Source of the DNA: Dryas octopetala | Lineage: Eukaryota; Streptophyta; Magnoliopsida; Rosales; Rosaceae | DNA: 64,000 bases | Assembly (NCBI GenBank): GCA_963921425.1 | Contig: OY992832.1 | Location: forward strand, 23,038,835-23,102,834 | Reading direction: 5' to 3' | Shown: positions 1-12,300 of the stretch, one piece after another | Position numbering within the stretch: the stretch's first letter is position 1 | Layout of the letters: each line of letters starts with the position of its first letter | Notes under the pieces: generated by a model | The model's database searches: none | Told to the model about the DNA's origin: nothing | Seen by the model: the letters and a program-made list of their open reading frames with translations, nothing else | Made by a program: the position numbers and the translations under genes

Positions 1-2111
1 CTATCAGAAAGTGGGATTGAATAGCTAAAAAAACTGTATTCGCACCATATGTTACACTCCCGAAGACATATTTTAAGGGGTTCCATTTGGAGAATTTTTA
101 ATCTTGTTGTGCTTACACATATATCCGGTTCTAATTCTCCAAGTGACTCTTATTCAGAGAACGAAGAAAAGAATCCTTAAATGTTGGGATTTTAGCTTTT
201 CATTGTTGGAAGGCATTAACAAAGCAAGGAAGAAAAAAAAGATTTGTTTGGTCTACCTCCAAGATACATATGATCAAGTGGGTTCCTTGGTAACTTAGGA
301 AACCACATATGTAGATCACTCCAAAGGATCCAGAAGAAAAGAAATCAGTTGAAAAGCAATTTGTTGGTTTGCAAATCTACAAAAGCAAGAAAAAATTATA
401 AAAGTTCATTTCCATATATGAATTAAGATACAAAAGGGATTGCATAATTCATCTGAAAGTAACTTCCGTGCTCAATTGGGAAAGATGAAAAATTATTAAG
501 CTACAAGACAAAAGAAATTAAATGATCTCCTCCAAGAATTGGCAGAAATGCGTTAAGAGTAAGTTGGTCTCAAGTGAAGATCTAGAAGAACAAGATAAAA
601 AACTAGAAACAAATACTTTGACATGAAGAAACAAATTCTGAAAAATTCAAAGAGTTAGGGAAGGAAATTAAGGACTGTAGGAAGAAAGAAGGAGAAACAT
701 TGCAACTTCACAGAGAAAAATGGATCGGATGAGTTTCTTAGTTAATTATAAGATCTGATTGGCTGAATGTTTTTATAGTGGAAGACGATTTCTATTTTTA
801 AAGAAAGTTATGACTTGAAAAGTAAGTTAAGATACCAGTGCAACATAATAAATAATGCCCCAATTTAGAAGACCTCTAATCGATGAATGAGAATAACTGT
901 CAAAGATCTTATAGCTGCAATTAAAATGGAAAGAATTATTTAAGCAACATCAGATCAAATCGGGGGAGAAATACTTAATTAAATTCAGAAGGATGTTCAG
1001 CAGCTTCCCTTCATTTAGTAATGGTCATTCAATTATGGTAAAGTTTTATTTTTGGAACGAACTTTGCAACAAATCAAGGGCACTTATGTTCATTTTTGGG
1101 ATACCACTAACACTCGTGTGATTTCTTTCTATCAAAAAATGTTTAGAGATGTAATTAATCTTATTACATGGTTGAGAAAATCGATGGCTCATATGATATG
1201 TATTTGGATGACAACGACATTAAGCTCATTGGTAATGAAGTCAAGATTCTAAAGGTCTGATCCAGTAATCATTTATGTCCAAATTATAGGAAACATTTTA
1301 TATTTTTTGTGAAAAGAGTACTTGGTGAAGATTTGAATAAGTTAGCCTTAACTCATTTCAATAAGTTGATTCAGTACAAGACACCTACGAATGTCTTTAA
1401 AAATCTCATCTAACACCCATTACTCCTCCTAGCTAAAAAGAGATGTACGTACTTTATCTGTTGTGCAATGATCCATATAGATTATTCAAAAGAAAGAAGT
1501 TCTTGGCATATGAATATCAAATGATTAGGGTAGTGAACATTGAAAGTACGTCGTATTAATTAGTAGAACATTGGGTTTATTGATGCCTACGAATACATGT
1601 CTAGTGTTTTGAAGGATAGTTTGATTGTTATTTGTGAATCATAAATATTGTATAGATCCATGTTTTGGTAGTATTCTGATTTGTAAATATATAATTAAAA
1701 TTTATCTAATTTGAGTTTTTATTAAATCATACCTTAACTAATATATGAGTATTTTAATTTTTTGATTGATACTTACGAATTTAGATTGTACCATAGTTTT
1801 TAGGTTAAAATCCAAAATAAAAATATTAGATCGATCATTATTATAACATATCATTTAGCTAAGTTAGGAAATTTAGTTCAAGGGTACGTCTTATTGACGA
1901 ACTCGAACTTCACTTTCTGGTGAGAGCTCTATGCAATTATCATACATTGAAAGACCAACAATTTCAGTTGTGTACAAACAAAAAAGAGACTTGAAATCAC
2001 TACAAGCTGTCTAAGTTTTGTTCCTACTTGCAGGACTCCAAGTTAGTGTCACAATCTAAGCTTATGAAACCTGAAGAAGAAAACATTAACCGCATATGAA
2101 TATATGATATA
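1..2111. other. AT-rich intergenic stretch, no supported gene
   Basis: There is no long open frame here. Plus-strand translation around 1030-1550 reads like degraded coding sequence, with patches such as YVLYLLCNDPYR interrupted by many stops. I cannot assign it to a family. It may be an old mobile-element remnant, but that is inference. Confidence 0.4.
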
Positions 2112-3257
2112 GATTTAAGTAGGGCTGCCCATCGGTCGGATCGAATCGGTAAATGGCCTTACCGATTTGATTACCAAAAATTTCGGTAATCTAGTTTTGA
2201 TGCCAATTTCTGAATCGATTTTTTCGGATTTCGGCATTTTTCGAATCCTTCGAATTTCAGTATATTTCGATATTTTTGAAATACCCACACACAGAGGCAC
2301 ACCAAAACCCACACACAACAGAGGCACACCAAAACCCAGGATCAAAAATTCAAAATACACAGAAGCCATAGGGAGGGAGAATAGAGAGAACATGGGGAAG
2401 AATGGGACCAGAATCTCCACCATCAGTCGTCGGAGTCTCTGGAATCGAGCAGAAGAAGCCGCAGACTTCCCGGCTTCTAAGAGGTCTGGATGAGCTTCAT
2501 CTGGAGCTCGAAGGAGGAAAGAGCAGAGGCCTCGAGGTCTTTGGGCTTTGGGCTGCCTTGTTGTCGTTGGAAAAAGAGGAAATCCGGCGAAGGGAAGGTT
2601 TCAGATCTTTGGACTCAATCTGCCTTCTCTGCCGAGGATTTAGGTGATCGGAAGGCATGGGAAGGGAGATGGAAGAGGAGGTGGCGCTTCTTTGGGTGGT
2701 GGCCTCGCCGGCATCCTTCGCCAGACTCGCTGGCGCCGGGCGCAGAGGAGAGAAGACAGGGTGAGAGAACAAAGAAAAAGAGGGAGTGAGGGTGACGGCT
2801 GGGAGAGAAAAATGAGGGAAAAAGTCTGAAAATGAAGCTTTTATACTCATTAAACCCTAAGTCACAAAATTACAAAACTGCCCTTCACTTCAAACGCCCA
2901 TAACTCTCAATCCGTAACTCCGATGAATGTACGTTTCGAGTCTACGGACTCGTGAGTTCGAGACCTATCCAACGAGTCTAAGTTCGAAACCAAAAGCCTA
3001 ATATAACAAAAAGTCAATTTTGGGTCAAACCTAATTTAAAACAAAAATTAAAATTAATCCAAAACCTTTTTATTTTTCAAATAAATTCCCCAAAATTTTC
3101 GAATAACCCCAAAATAAAATATTGTAAAAATACGGGATCTCACATTTTACTGTTTTGTTTAATGGGGTTTTGATTGGGGTTTGGGCAAATTGGGGTTTGG
3201 GAAAATTAAAAGAAAAACTAGTTTATATATAATTATACATACATAAATAATGATAGG

Positions 3258-3973
3258 TGTTCGTATGATGTATCATCTGGGCATAACGACAAGTCACACA
3301 AGGTTTAACAACATGTCGTTTGGGTCTAGGCCCAAAAGCTAAGCCCCTCCCGGGCTCCTAGCCCCTGACCTTCTAGGCTCCGGCCTCCTAGGCCTTGACC
3401 TCCTAGGCTCCGGCCTCATAGGCTCCGGCCCCCTAAGCTCCGGCCTCCTAGGCCTTGACCTCCCAGGCTCCGGTCTCATAGGCTCCGGTCCCCTAGGTCT
3501 TGACCTCCTAGGTTCCGGCCTCCCAAGCTCAAGCCTCCTGGGCCCCGACCCGTGTCAACTCACTCGGATCCTCGAGACAGGTGACATGTGGCACTCTGAC
3601 AGTGCGAGTCATTACAAGGGACACGTGTCATCACCGGATTGGTTGACACTCTTCCAAAAGTACTATAAAAGAGGTACTTTCTTGTCACAAAGGACAATTT
3701 TCAATCAATATTATACTATTCACTCATGCTGCTCACAGATTCTCTGAACACTGACTTGAGCGTCGGAAGAGTTTTGGCCGGTACTACATCGGTGCCCTTC
3801 ACTTTTGTGTACTTGCGCAAGGTGCATTGGATATTACTCTCTCCATTACTCACCAGTCGGACCCAGCTACCCGTTCCTGCCCCACTTCGACGTGTCATCC
3901 ACTCAGTGGTGGGTCAACGGGCCTACGTGGTTCGACTCGACGTTGACTGCTTTACCATTTTTGAGCATCAACA
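3258..3973 (+). repeat. 5' LTR of the gypsy element
   Basis: This 716-bp LTR has TG...CA ends. It contains a run of short GGCTCCGGCCTC-like and GGCCTTGACCTCC-like subrepeats (about 3340-3550). A TATA box (TATAAAAG, 3664-3671) probably drives transcription. The motif ACTTGAGCGTCGG downstream recurs in the solo LTR at 54.9-55.7 kb, so the two are related. Confidence 0.9.
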
Positions 3974-3996
3974 GTTTGGTGCCGTTTGTGGGAACG
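3974..3996 (+). other. Primer-binding-site-like sequence
   Basis: The bases directly after the 5' LTR read TTTGGTGCCGTTTGTGGG. They resemble, with a few mismatches, the tRNA-Asp primer site used by Tat/Ogre and Athila elements (TGGCGCCGTTGCCGGGG, established knowledge). The match is imperfect. Confidence 0.6.
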
Positions 3997-4069
3997 TAGC
4001 AACCTTTCCCCATTTGATTCTCTACCCTCAGTTTAGGTGCAAGGACTTTCCAACCTTCCGACCCCTGCA

Positions 4070-4390
4070 ATGTCTGACGCAGGTCCTATTCTCGACCAAG
4101 TCGACAACACCCCGCTGGGTGACAAGCGAGGCAAGAAGACTGCCGAATCTGATCAGGAGGCATATATCCAACGATTGGAGGCTCAACTCCAACGAACCCA
4201 GGAACAGCTCGACCTCCAAAAGGATACAACACAGCTGTATGAGCAACTCCTCCGCGACAGGGAAGAACATACCACTCCCCGCAACCCCCACGACAGGGAC
4301 GAACACACCACTCTCCGGAGTGGTGAGAGGAGGAACCCCCCCCTGAAGGGACCAAAATGTTCCGCGTCAACTGGATGCAGGGCAAGGTAG
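4070..4390 (+). pseudogene. gag-like fragment of the gypsy element
   Basis: An ATG at 4070 follows the LTR and leader. The frame runs about 106 residues, starting MSDAGPILDQVD. It includes a Gln/Glu-rich coiled-coil-like stretch (EAYIQRLEAQLQRTQEQL) and then a Arg/Glu/His-rich repeat. The position and the coiled-coil fit the start of a Tat-lineage gag, but most of gag is absent. The frame is lost before the protease domain, so this is a deletion remnant. Confidence 0.6.
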
Positions 4391-4429
4391 CCACCCACCC
4401 CCAGGTTTCCTAAGCTTGGGTGGTCGCCT

Positions 4430-4984
4430 ATTTCCTTTGCTGAGGAGGAGGAACATGATTTAATCTTTCCACACGATGACCCTTTGGTCATTGAGGCCAC
4501 CATAGCTAATTTCGACGTGGCTCGGATCCTTGTCGATTGTGGTAGCTCCGTCAACATCCTCTTCGTCTCAACTTTCACAGCTTTTGGAATTGACCAGGAG
4601 AGGCTTGACCGGTCGGTCGCTCCTTTACTCAGCTTTTCGGGCGATATGATCACCCCTCTTGGTGGGATCTACCTCCCACTCACCCTCGGGAAGTATCCTT
4701 CGTCCGCTACCACAACCACTCAATTTTTGGTGATCGACTGCCCCACGGCTTACAACGTCATCCTAGGACGATCGGCCCTTAACCAACTTAAGGTTATGAT
4801 CTCCACCCTCTTGCTTTTGATTAAGTTCCCAACCCCATGTGGCACAGGGGTAGTCAGAGGCAATCAGGTATCAGCCAGGTCCTACTATACGACTTCAGTT
4901 AAGAAGAAAAAAGAAGTTAAGCCCTCTATGGCTGTTTATGTCTCCAACACCTGCCCTACCCCAGATGCCCTACAAAATCATTGA
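4430..4984 (+). pseudogene. Retropepsin (aspartic protease) domain remnant
   Basis: The translation has the retroelement protease signature: an acidic lead-in (FAEEEEHDLIFPHDDP), then LVDCGSSVNILF carrying the catalytic Asp in D-C-G where D-[ST]-G is usual. Further on are PLLSFSGD and AYNVILGRSALN, the conserved second half. In the family this domain cleaves the gag-pol polyprotein. Here pol is deleted immediately downstream and the frame runs into integrase C-terminal sequence. The Cys in place of Thr/Ser may already impair activity. The gypsy Tat-like assignment is from motif recognition only. Confidence 0.75.
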
Positions 4985-5082
4985 GGTCGTCCGTCCGGGC
5001 ACATACAGGCTTCCGCGCCACAACCAGCAAAGAACTCAGCCACCCATGGCATGCCGAGCACCTCCATTACTTTTACAAGTAG
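4963..5082 (+). pseudogene. Integrase C-terminal tail remnant
   Basis: The translation reads YKIIEVVRPGTYRL. After a frameshift near 5045 it continues WHAEHLHYFYK and stops at TAG 5080-5082. This is the usual end of a gypsy integrase, a G-x-Y-x-L core followed by a PW-x-x-x-HL motif. It sits directly after the protease, which shows that the reverse transcriptase, RNase H and integrase core were removed by one internal deletion. Confidence 0.7.
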
Positions 5083-5519
5083 ACACATGTTGTACCCCTC
5101 GGGGACTTTTTCAATTTCATCTATCTTATATCGCTTTAATGAATGAATGTCCTACCACGGACATTTTTTCATTCAAAGTGTTAATTGTGTGTATGGGCAC
5201 CCGGGCCATCAGACATCCGACCCTACCCATATCACTACCGTGCATTCAAGAGAAACTAAGTACCATGCATTCCAGAGACATCCTACCATACTATGTATTG
5301 AAAGGAAGGGCATCCTACCCAATAATGGGTCGGACACCCTCAAAATCATCCACATACTCAAGTACAAACTTCATAATCAAAAGAGTTTGTAATTTGGTAC
5401 AGGTCACATCTGACCCGACCATATAACTCAAACAAAAATAGGGCGATGGTCCGCCCACCCCTGCCCCCGGGCCATGTTTGCTCCAAACATTTATTTGGGA
5501 GCAAACATTTATTTAGGAT

Positions 5520-6600
5520 CCTTTCCGCGCACCCACCCAGGCTTCCGCGCCGCCGACACCAGCTCCCTCTGAGCTTCCATCTCGCGCACCGCCAGCCCCG
5601 GCCCGAGCCCAGGCTTCCGCCCCGCGCACCACTCAAGCTTCCGCGCCCCTGACACCAGCTCTCTCCGAGCTTCCGCCCTGTGCACCGCCAGCCCCGGCCC
5701 GAGCCCAGGCTTCCTCTCCGCGCACCCACCCAGGCTTCCGCACCGCCGACACCAGCTCCCTTCGAGCTTCCGCCCCGCGCATCTACTCAGGCTTCCTCTC
5801 CGCACACCCACTCAGGCTTCCTCTCCGCGCACTCACCCAGGCTTTCGCGCCGCGCACCCACTCAGGCTTCCGCGCCGCCGACACCAGCTCTCTCCGAGCT
5901 TCCGCCCCGGCGCACCGCCAGCCCCGGCCCGAGCCCAGGCTTCCTCTCCGCGCACTCACTCAGGCTTCCTCTCCGCACACCCACCCAGGCTTCCGCACTG
6001 CGCACCCACTCAGGCTTCCGCTCCGCGCAACCACCCAGGCTTCTGCGCCGCCAACACCAGCTCCCTCCGAGCTTCCGCCCCGCGCACCGCCAGTCCCGGC
6101 CCGAGCCTAGGCTTCCGCCCCGCGCACCACCCAGGCTTCCGCGCCCATGACACCAGCTCTCTCCGAACTTCCGCCCGTGCACCGCCAGCCCCGGCCCGAG
6201 CCCAGGCTTTCGCCCCACGCACCCACTCAGGCTTCCTCGCCGCCGACACCAGCTCCCTCCGAGCTTCCGCCCCGCGCACCACCCAGGCTTTCGCGCCCCC
6301 GACACCAGCTCTCTCCGAGCTTCCGCCCCGTGCACTGCCAGCCCCGGCCTGAGCCCAGGCTTCCGCCCCACGCATCACCCAGGCTTCCGCGCCCCCGACA
6401 CCAGCTTTCTCTGAGCTTCCGCCCCGTGCATTGCCAGCCCCGGCCTGAGCACAGGCTTCCGCCCCGCGCACTACGAGCCCCGAATCCGAGCCCAGGCTTC
6501 CGCGCTGTCGATACCAGATCCCCCCGAGCCCCCTCCCCGCGCACCACCGCTTCCCCGACCTGAGCCCCCTCAAATCCGAGTCTCCCACTCTAGCTCTTCT
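5520..6600. repeat. GC-rich tandem array inside the gypsy element
   Basis: About 1.1 kb of GC-rich DNA is built from diverged units, many near 97 bp. They share the words GACACCAGCTC, GAGCTTCCGCCCC, GCCAGCCCCGGCCCGAG and CCCAGGCTTCC. The word GACACCAGCTC recurs about nine times. Frames stay open on both strands, giving Pro/Ala/Arg-rich translations, but there is no sensible start or conserved protein. Tandem repeats in the 3' untranslated part are known for Tat/Ogre-like elements. The extreme contrast with the AT-rich surroundings is notable. Confidence 0.85.
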
Positions 6601-6981
6601 GCGCCGCCGCCAAGCCAGCTCAAGCCGAGCAGCTTCTCCGCCCCGTGCAGAGCCTATAGCTCTGAGCTATACCTTCGCCTTCAACCCAAGCAGATCCGAG
6701 TTGTCCTCCACCTCCGACCCGAGCACGGTTCAAGCGAGCTTGCCCACCTCTGTTCGGAATACAGGGTGGTCAGAAATTCAAAAAAAAAAAAAAAAATCTT
6801 TCTTATGTCACCCCCCAAGCTTTCCTACAGTACAGCTTTTCTTGCTAAGGAACTTGGGGGACTTCTGGACAGTATCTTAAGCAGGAACAAGTATGTGGTT
6901 ATTTATCGTTCTGCTCGGACTTTTTTGTGTACAAAGTTCCCAACCAAGAAGTATCTTTTGCTCGGAAACTTGGGGGACTTC

Positions 6982-7728
6982 TGTTCATATGATGAATCAT
7001 CTGGGCATAACGACAAGTCACACAAGGCTTAACAACATGTCGTTTGGGTCTAGGCCCAAAAGCTAAGCCCCTCCTAGGCATCGACTTCCTAGGCCCAAAG
7101 GCTAAGCCCTTCCCGGGCTCCTAGCCCCTGACCTCCTAGGCTCCGGCCTCATAGGCTCCGGCCCCCTAAGCTCCGGCCCCCTAAGCTCCGGCCTCCTAGG
7201 CCTTGACCTCCCAGGCTCCGGCCTCATAGGCTCCGGCCCCCTAGGTCTTGACCTCCTAGGTTCCGGCCTCCCAAGCTCAAGCCTCCTGGGCCCCGACCCG
7301 TGTCAACTCACTCGGATCCTCGAGACAGGTGACATGTGGCGCTCTTACAGTGCGAGTCATTACAAGGGACACGTGTCATCACCGGATTGGTTGACACTCT
7401 TCCAAAAGTACTATAAAAGAGGTACTTTCTTGTCACAAAAGGACAATTTTCAATCAATATTATACTATTCACTCACTCTGCTCACAGATTCTCTGAACAC
7501 TGACTTGAGCGTCGAAGCAGCTTTGGCCGGTACTACACCGGTGCCCTTCCCGCTCACTTTTGTGTACTTGCGCAGGGTGCATTGGATATTACTTTCTTCA
7601 TTACTCACCAGTCGGACCCAGCTACCCGTTCCTGCCCCACTTCGACGTGTCATCCACTCAGTGGTGGGTCAACGGGCCTACGTGGTTCGACTCGACGTTG
7701 ACTGTTTTACCATTTTTGAGCATCAACA
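6982..7728 (+). repeat. 3' LTR of the gypsy element
   Basis: This 747-bp LTR closely matches the 5' LTR but has extra GGCTCCGGCC-type subrepeats (about 7075-7295) and a small insertion after GGTGCCCTTC. Its TATA box is at 7412-7419. A polypurine-like stretch ending TTGGGGGACTT (about 6970-6980) lies just upstream, as expected for plus-strand priming. Confidence 0.9.
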
Positions 7729-7959
7729 ATAGGTATTAAGATATTAACATAAATAATAGGGTTTAGATTGAGGTTTGGGAAAATAAAATAAAAACATTAG
7801 GATTAGGGTATTATAAACAATTTAAGCTTATAAGTTATAACTTTATATAACTACTAACTCTACTTTCATGGAAAAAAAAAAAAAACTACTAACTAGTTTA
7901 TAACTACTAAGACTATAATACTTTGTTATATGTTATATATGTTACATATATAATTATAG

Positions 7960-8290
7960 TATTATAAACTATGTAGTATATACTATCAAATATGTAAACT
8001 ATATACTATAAATTATATAAACTATATACTATCAAATATATAAACTATAGTCTTATAGTATTATAAACTATATATTATAAATTACATAAACTATATACTA
8101 TCAAATATATAAATTATAGTCTTATAGTATTATAAACTATATATTATAAATTATATAAACTATATACTATCAAATATATAAATTATAGTCTTATAGTATT
8201 TTTAAACTATATATTATATTATATACTATAAATTATATAAGCTATAGTCTTATAGTATTATAAACTATATACTATTAAAATATAGTAACT
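7960..8290. repeat. AT-only tandem repeat (period about 69 bp)
   Basis: Units containing CTATATACTATCAAATATAT and TAGTCTTATAGTATTATAAA recur about four times. The block contains almost no G or C and lies inside the outer hAT-type element. No coding potential. Confidence 0.7.
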
Positions 8291-8346
8291 ACTAAGTGAT
8301 AACTAATTTATTACTTTATAACTTTATATATAATTATATATATTAT

Positions 8347-8756
8347 CAGGGCCCTTCCAATAAGGGATCCCTCAATTAGTGTTAAATGAGGGATCACCCT
8401 GTGGGGCCCATAAGGGTCATTTTGTGTTGATCCGAACTGTCTATTTTTTACAACTCCATTGATAGATCATGCTTGCAAAAAAGCAGCCAAATCGGAAATC
8501 GTTTACTAGTTTGATTAAGCGGTCAAAATTTAAAACAAATGAACGAACAACAAGTTCCTCTATGAACACCTAAACTTTGACCGCTTAATCAAACGAGTAA
8601 ACGATTTCTGATTTGGTTGATTTTTTGCATACATTATCTATCAATGGAGATGTAAAAAATGGACAGTTCAGATCAACACAAAATAATTCGTGTGGGCCCT
8701 ACATGGTGATCCATCATTTAACACTAAATGAGGGATCCCTTATTAGAAGGGCCCTG
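8347..8756. mobile_element. Foldback MITE with CAGGGCCCTTC termini
   Basis: The ends are inverted copies starting CAGGGCCCTTCCAATAAGGG. The arms continue for roughly 170 bp (CCCTCATTTAACACT, TTGATCTGAACTG and similar words recur inverted). Flanks are AT-rich, so the target duplication is ambiguous. The CAGGG terminus suggests a hAT-type MITE but the superfamily is unproven. It is nested in the element at 2120-9634. Confidence 0.75.
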
Positions 8757-9642
8757 ATATATTATATACATAAACAATATTAGGTATATATAACATTATA
8801 GAGTAATTAATAAATAATAATAAACTTAGTGTATAGAGTTTAGTGTTTAGAAATTAGAATTGTATGCTTAATTGGGTTTTAAATTTTAACTTTTAATTAT
8901 AGTGTGTAAGATATTTAATAGAGTTTAATGTATTTTTTTGGCCAAGTTAGTGTATTTAACTTTTAAGTTTTAAGTTTATGATATAAAGTAAAGTGTATAG
9001 ACTATAGAGAATATAATATATAAGGTTACTTGTCTAAAACTATAAGTTATAACTAAAAGTCTAAAACTATATACTAATTAGTAATTTTATTATATAGGGT
9101 ATAAGTATAACTAAAATTATATATTAAAACATTATTATATAAGTAGTTTATACTTTATACTATATACTATATAAATATATAAAGTTAGTAAAGTTATAAA
9201 GTATATATTTATATAAACTATATGGTATTATAAACTACATACTATATAAACTATAAACTATATATATACTAAGCATATTAATGTAATAATAATACAATAA
9301 ATATATATAACCATATACTAACCATATTAAATTATTAATGTAATAATATTACATATAAATATATATAACTAAATTTCGGTAATTGTTTCAAATTTTTTGG
9401 TATATATTTCGATTTTTTTTGTAATAATCGATTCAGTTGGTTTCGGTCATAATTGTCGGTAATCGATCAGTTTACCAACTTTTTTCGGTTTTTACCAAAA
9501 CCAAACCAACTTTTTTGGTAATTTTTTGGTTTCGGATTTTCGATTTTCGGCTTGTTAAAATCGATTCACCAAACCAAAAAATTTCGATCGGTAGTCGGTC
9601 GGTTCGGTAAATACCAAACCAATGGGCAGCCCTAGATGTAAG

Positions 9643-12300
9643 TGATATTTTTTTTTTGTATTAAATATTTGTCTGTGAAGGTTAATTTATATTATAGTAG
9701 AATTGAAAATTATATTTTTATTAAAGTGTTAAAGATAGAAATAAAAAGTTGGGTCTAAATAATTAATTATACATACATCACTACACATTGTGTTAGAATT
9801 AGATCGACAAATTACTGGGAGGCAATATATATATTTCCCGAACCCAGCCCAAACCATCTTTAATTAGTTTCCAGCCATTGTGTGAATAGTCAGCATGTCA
9901 ACTTATTCAACTTGGGTAATATAAATCATATCATAAATAATATAATCCAACGATCGACTGTGAATCTCTAAACAAAATAAAGTCAACATATCAGCTAAAA
10001 GGAGAACATTATAACCATCTCAAAGCTAACTTTCAACACATATATCAATTGAATAAACAATGATGAGCCAACTCATCAAGTTAGTTTTAGGCAACACAAG
10101 TTAAACATGCATGTTGAAGGCCTCATTTTGCTCATGAAATCCATGTTTTGAAGTCCACATAGTCATACAAGTTAAACTCTGTAAAATTTCTACACCTTAA
10201 GTTAACTCTGTAATAATTGATATAGCATCAAATTTTTCAATGTACTTATATCTTTAAATTTTGTAATCTAATTCAAGGTACGATACATACTAATTTGTCT
10301 TTCAGTTTAGAAAAGTATTGATTCACATGTATCACTATGTCTTTTATATACTCTAATTCCTTTGATGCATTATATATTATTATATGTTTTCATTGCATAT
10401 AATAAATTTTAACAAACTCAGCTGGCCTATTGATAGATACACTAGCGGCTGAAATAACCACAGACTTTGATTTATGGCTAATATGAATTATGGGTGGGTC
10501 GACCAACTGAAGTTTATAGAGGATGGAGATATACCAGTATTTAATGTCAATTTTTTTAATGGCTTCTTAATCCACACCTTCAATTATGTTTTCAATAATC
10601 TAAGTTCAGCATGGTCAACAAGGCAAGGTGAAGTCTTTTATTTTTCGATTGAAGAATCAGATGGAATAGTAATTGTCAGAAGCTTATATTGCTTTACAAA
10701 ACAAAACATGAAAAAACAAGTACTCAGTATTAAATAATAGTGAAAATTGAATATAAAATAAATGTAGCAAAGTTAACTGTCACTTACCCTAAACTTAACT
10801 ATCATCTCCTTCCTTGAACTTTAATGAAATTGTATGGTAGAATTATCCAGTTTATGTTGGTACCTTCTCCGAATATGAAATGTTCACTATGTAACCATCA
10901 GTCACAAATATTTCAACCGCATTTGAATGCCCATAAAATATTACTTTGGTCACCGGCCCCCTAAGATATTGCCTCAATCATATTCCTTCCAAATTATTAA
11001 AAATAGTGTTAATGATATTAAAGAATCTATCATAATTTAGAAAAGAGAAAATTGGCATTAACAACATATCGACTAATTAATTATCGACCAAAATTTTCAT
11101 TTAAATATTGCAGCCACACTTTCGAGAAGTTATTGTAGAAAATTCCAATATGAGTCATATGACAATCCAAAATGAATTAACCCGTTTATTGTCTTAACAA
11201 GATATTTTATGTTTATTGTACTTTGAACATGTATTTAATTATTATTTTTCAATAGGCCAGGATATCATTGAATAGGTATACTTTCAACGGTTCTTTTATT
11301 TCAATGGTTATTTCAAGCTAAGTATCAAAGAATCAAACAAAAATCACACATATGTGTCATGCGTGTATAGGTGAGAGTTGAGACCTATTACTAAAAATTT
11401 TATGGGAGAGCTGTAAATTGTTTTTCTGATTAAGTTTGATTTATTTAGACTTTTTAGCCATTCTCACAAGAGGCATTAACGTTTATTACAAACAAAATAA
11501 ATCAAATCTCATTCCTTTAAAATCGAGTTTTAATGGGCAGTTCAAGACATTGAGTGAAGCATGTATAATGGTTTGGCGTTAAATAGATCCTCTCACTCTC
11601 TTGCTTATTTCATTTCATGTTCTATTATTGAAATTAGAGAAAAACAAAACCTGAAAAAGGTAAATGTCATCATATTTTTTGGAATATGAGGTATTGCAAA
11701 TTATATTATAAAGTAAAGTAACATAATTTCCCAACATCAAACATCTAATATAAAGAATAAGACATTTCTCTTGACATTGGCAAAATGGGAAATAGTATGT
11801 AAACTATTATTTTGCAAAAGTACAAGCTAGTGCAGTTTTGGGTATTCTACCCTCAATGGCAGCAACCACCATACCTTCAAGCTAGTAAAAGTATATATGA
11901 TCGATAGCCTTCTTATTGCTTACTTTAATTTTTTTTTTTTTTTTTTTTTCAATAAGGTTATTATTGATCTGTTGGAGGATGTCAAATTAAGGATATATCT
12001 CAAATTAGTTTGAAGGTCAACAGAACACTAATCGATTGATTGTTGAGGTATATGTATATTACTTAATGTTTTTTAAGAGCTCTACAATTTTGATGTTCTC
12101 CAATGACATGAAAATTCCTATGATAAACAATCTTTTACCTACTTCCTGAAAAAAATATTGTTGCACATTGTTACATACATTTTGATTCACGCGTCTGAGA
12201 TTTAATAATATATGGTCACGCAATTAAGATGATTTTTTGTGTTGCAATATGCATTGAGATCACTACTAAAACATTGGACAAAAAAGGGAGCTAATTGCTT
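9643..12300. other. Intergenic, no supported gene
   Basis: AT-rich spacer between the hAT-type nest and the 3' end of the methionine synthase gene. A short open frame at 10474-10737 shows no domain I recognise. There are poly-T tracts near 11927-11950. Nothing else is supported. Confidence 0.5.

Larger units (their letters stand above)
3258..7728 (+). mobile_element. Ty3/gypsy LTR retrotransposon, pol-deleted, TSD ATAGG
   Basis: Two direct LTRs (3258-3973 and 6982-7728) both start TGTTC and end CATCAACA. They are flanked by the perfect 5-bp duplication ATAGG at 3253-3257 and 7729-7733. Right after the 5' LTR lies a primer-binding-like site resembling the tRNA-Asp type. The 3-kb interior holds a short gag-like frame, a retropepsin and the extreme C-terminus of an integrase. 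Reverse transcriptase, RNase H and the integrase core are missing, so it must have moved in trans. Protein fragments, primer site and LTR style fit the Tat/Ogre-like lineage. The intact duplication and similar LTRs suggest a fairly recent insertion into the surrounding hAT-type element. Confidence 0.9.
2120..9634. mobile_element. hAT-type element with 8-bp TSD, hosting nested insertions
   Basis: The left end begins TAGGGCTGCCCAT at 2120. The right end at 9634 is its inverted copy. The flanking 8-mers are GATTTAAG (2112-2119) and GATGTAAG (9635-9642), matching at 7 of 8 positions. The TAGGG-type terminus and 8-bp duplication are hAT hallmarks. Subterminal DNA at both ends is rich in TTTCGGT/ACCGAAA words. 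No hAT transposase is visible, so the element is non-autonomous. Its 7.5-kb length comes mostly from a gypsy element (3258-7728), a foldback MITE (8347-8756) and AT-rich satellite-like DNA. A GC-richer block at 2400-2820 opens frames on both strands but gives no recognisable protein. Confidence 0.75.

Noticed and set aside
1030..1560. Possible degraded viral or retroelement protein
   Set aside because: The translation has many stops and I recognise no diagnostic motif, so no family is claimed.
2115..2850. Cluster of overlapping open frames in a GC-richer block
   Set aside because: The frames overlap on both strands without a recognisable protein and lie inside a hAT-type element. The region resembles a leader sequence, not a gene.
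3726..4346. 206-residue frame crossing the 5' LTR end
   Set aside because: It runs out of the LTR through the primer-binding-like site, and a different frame matches gag. It is a chance frame.
5358..6588. Long overlapping open frames on both strands giving Pro/Ala/Arg-rich proteins
   Set aside because: They are a by-product of GC-rich tandem repeats. All frames stay open, there is no conserved domain, and the sequence lies inside a retrotransposon.
10474..10737. 87-residue open frame
   Set aside because: No domain, no homologous look and no splice context. Length is within chance for this AT-rich spacer.
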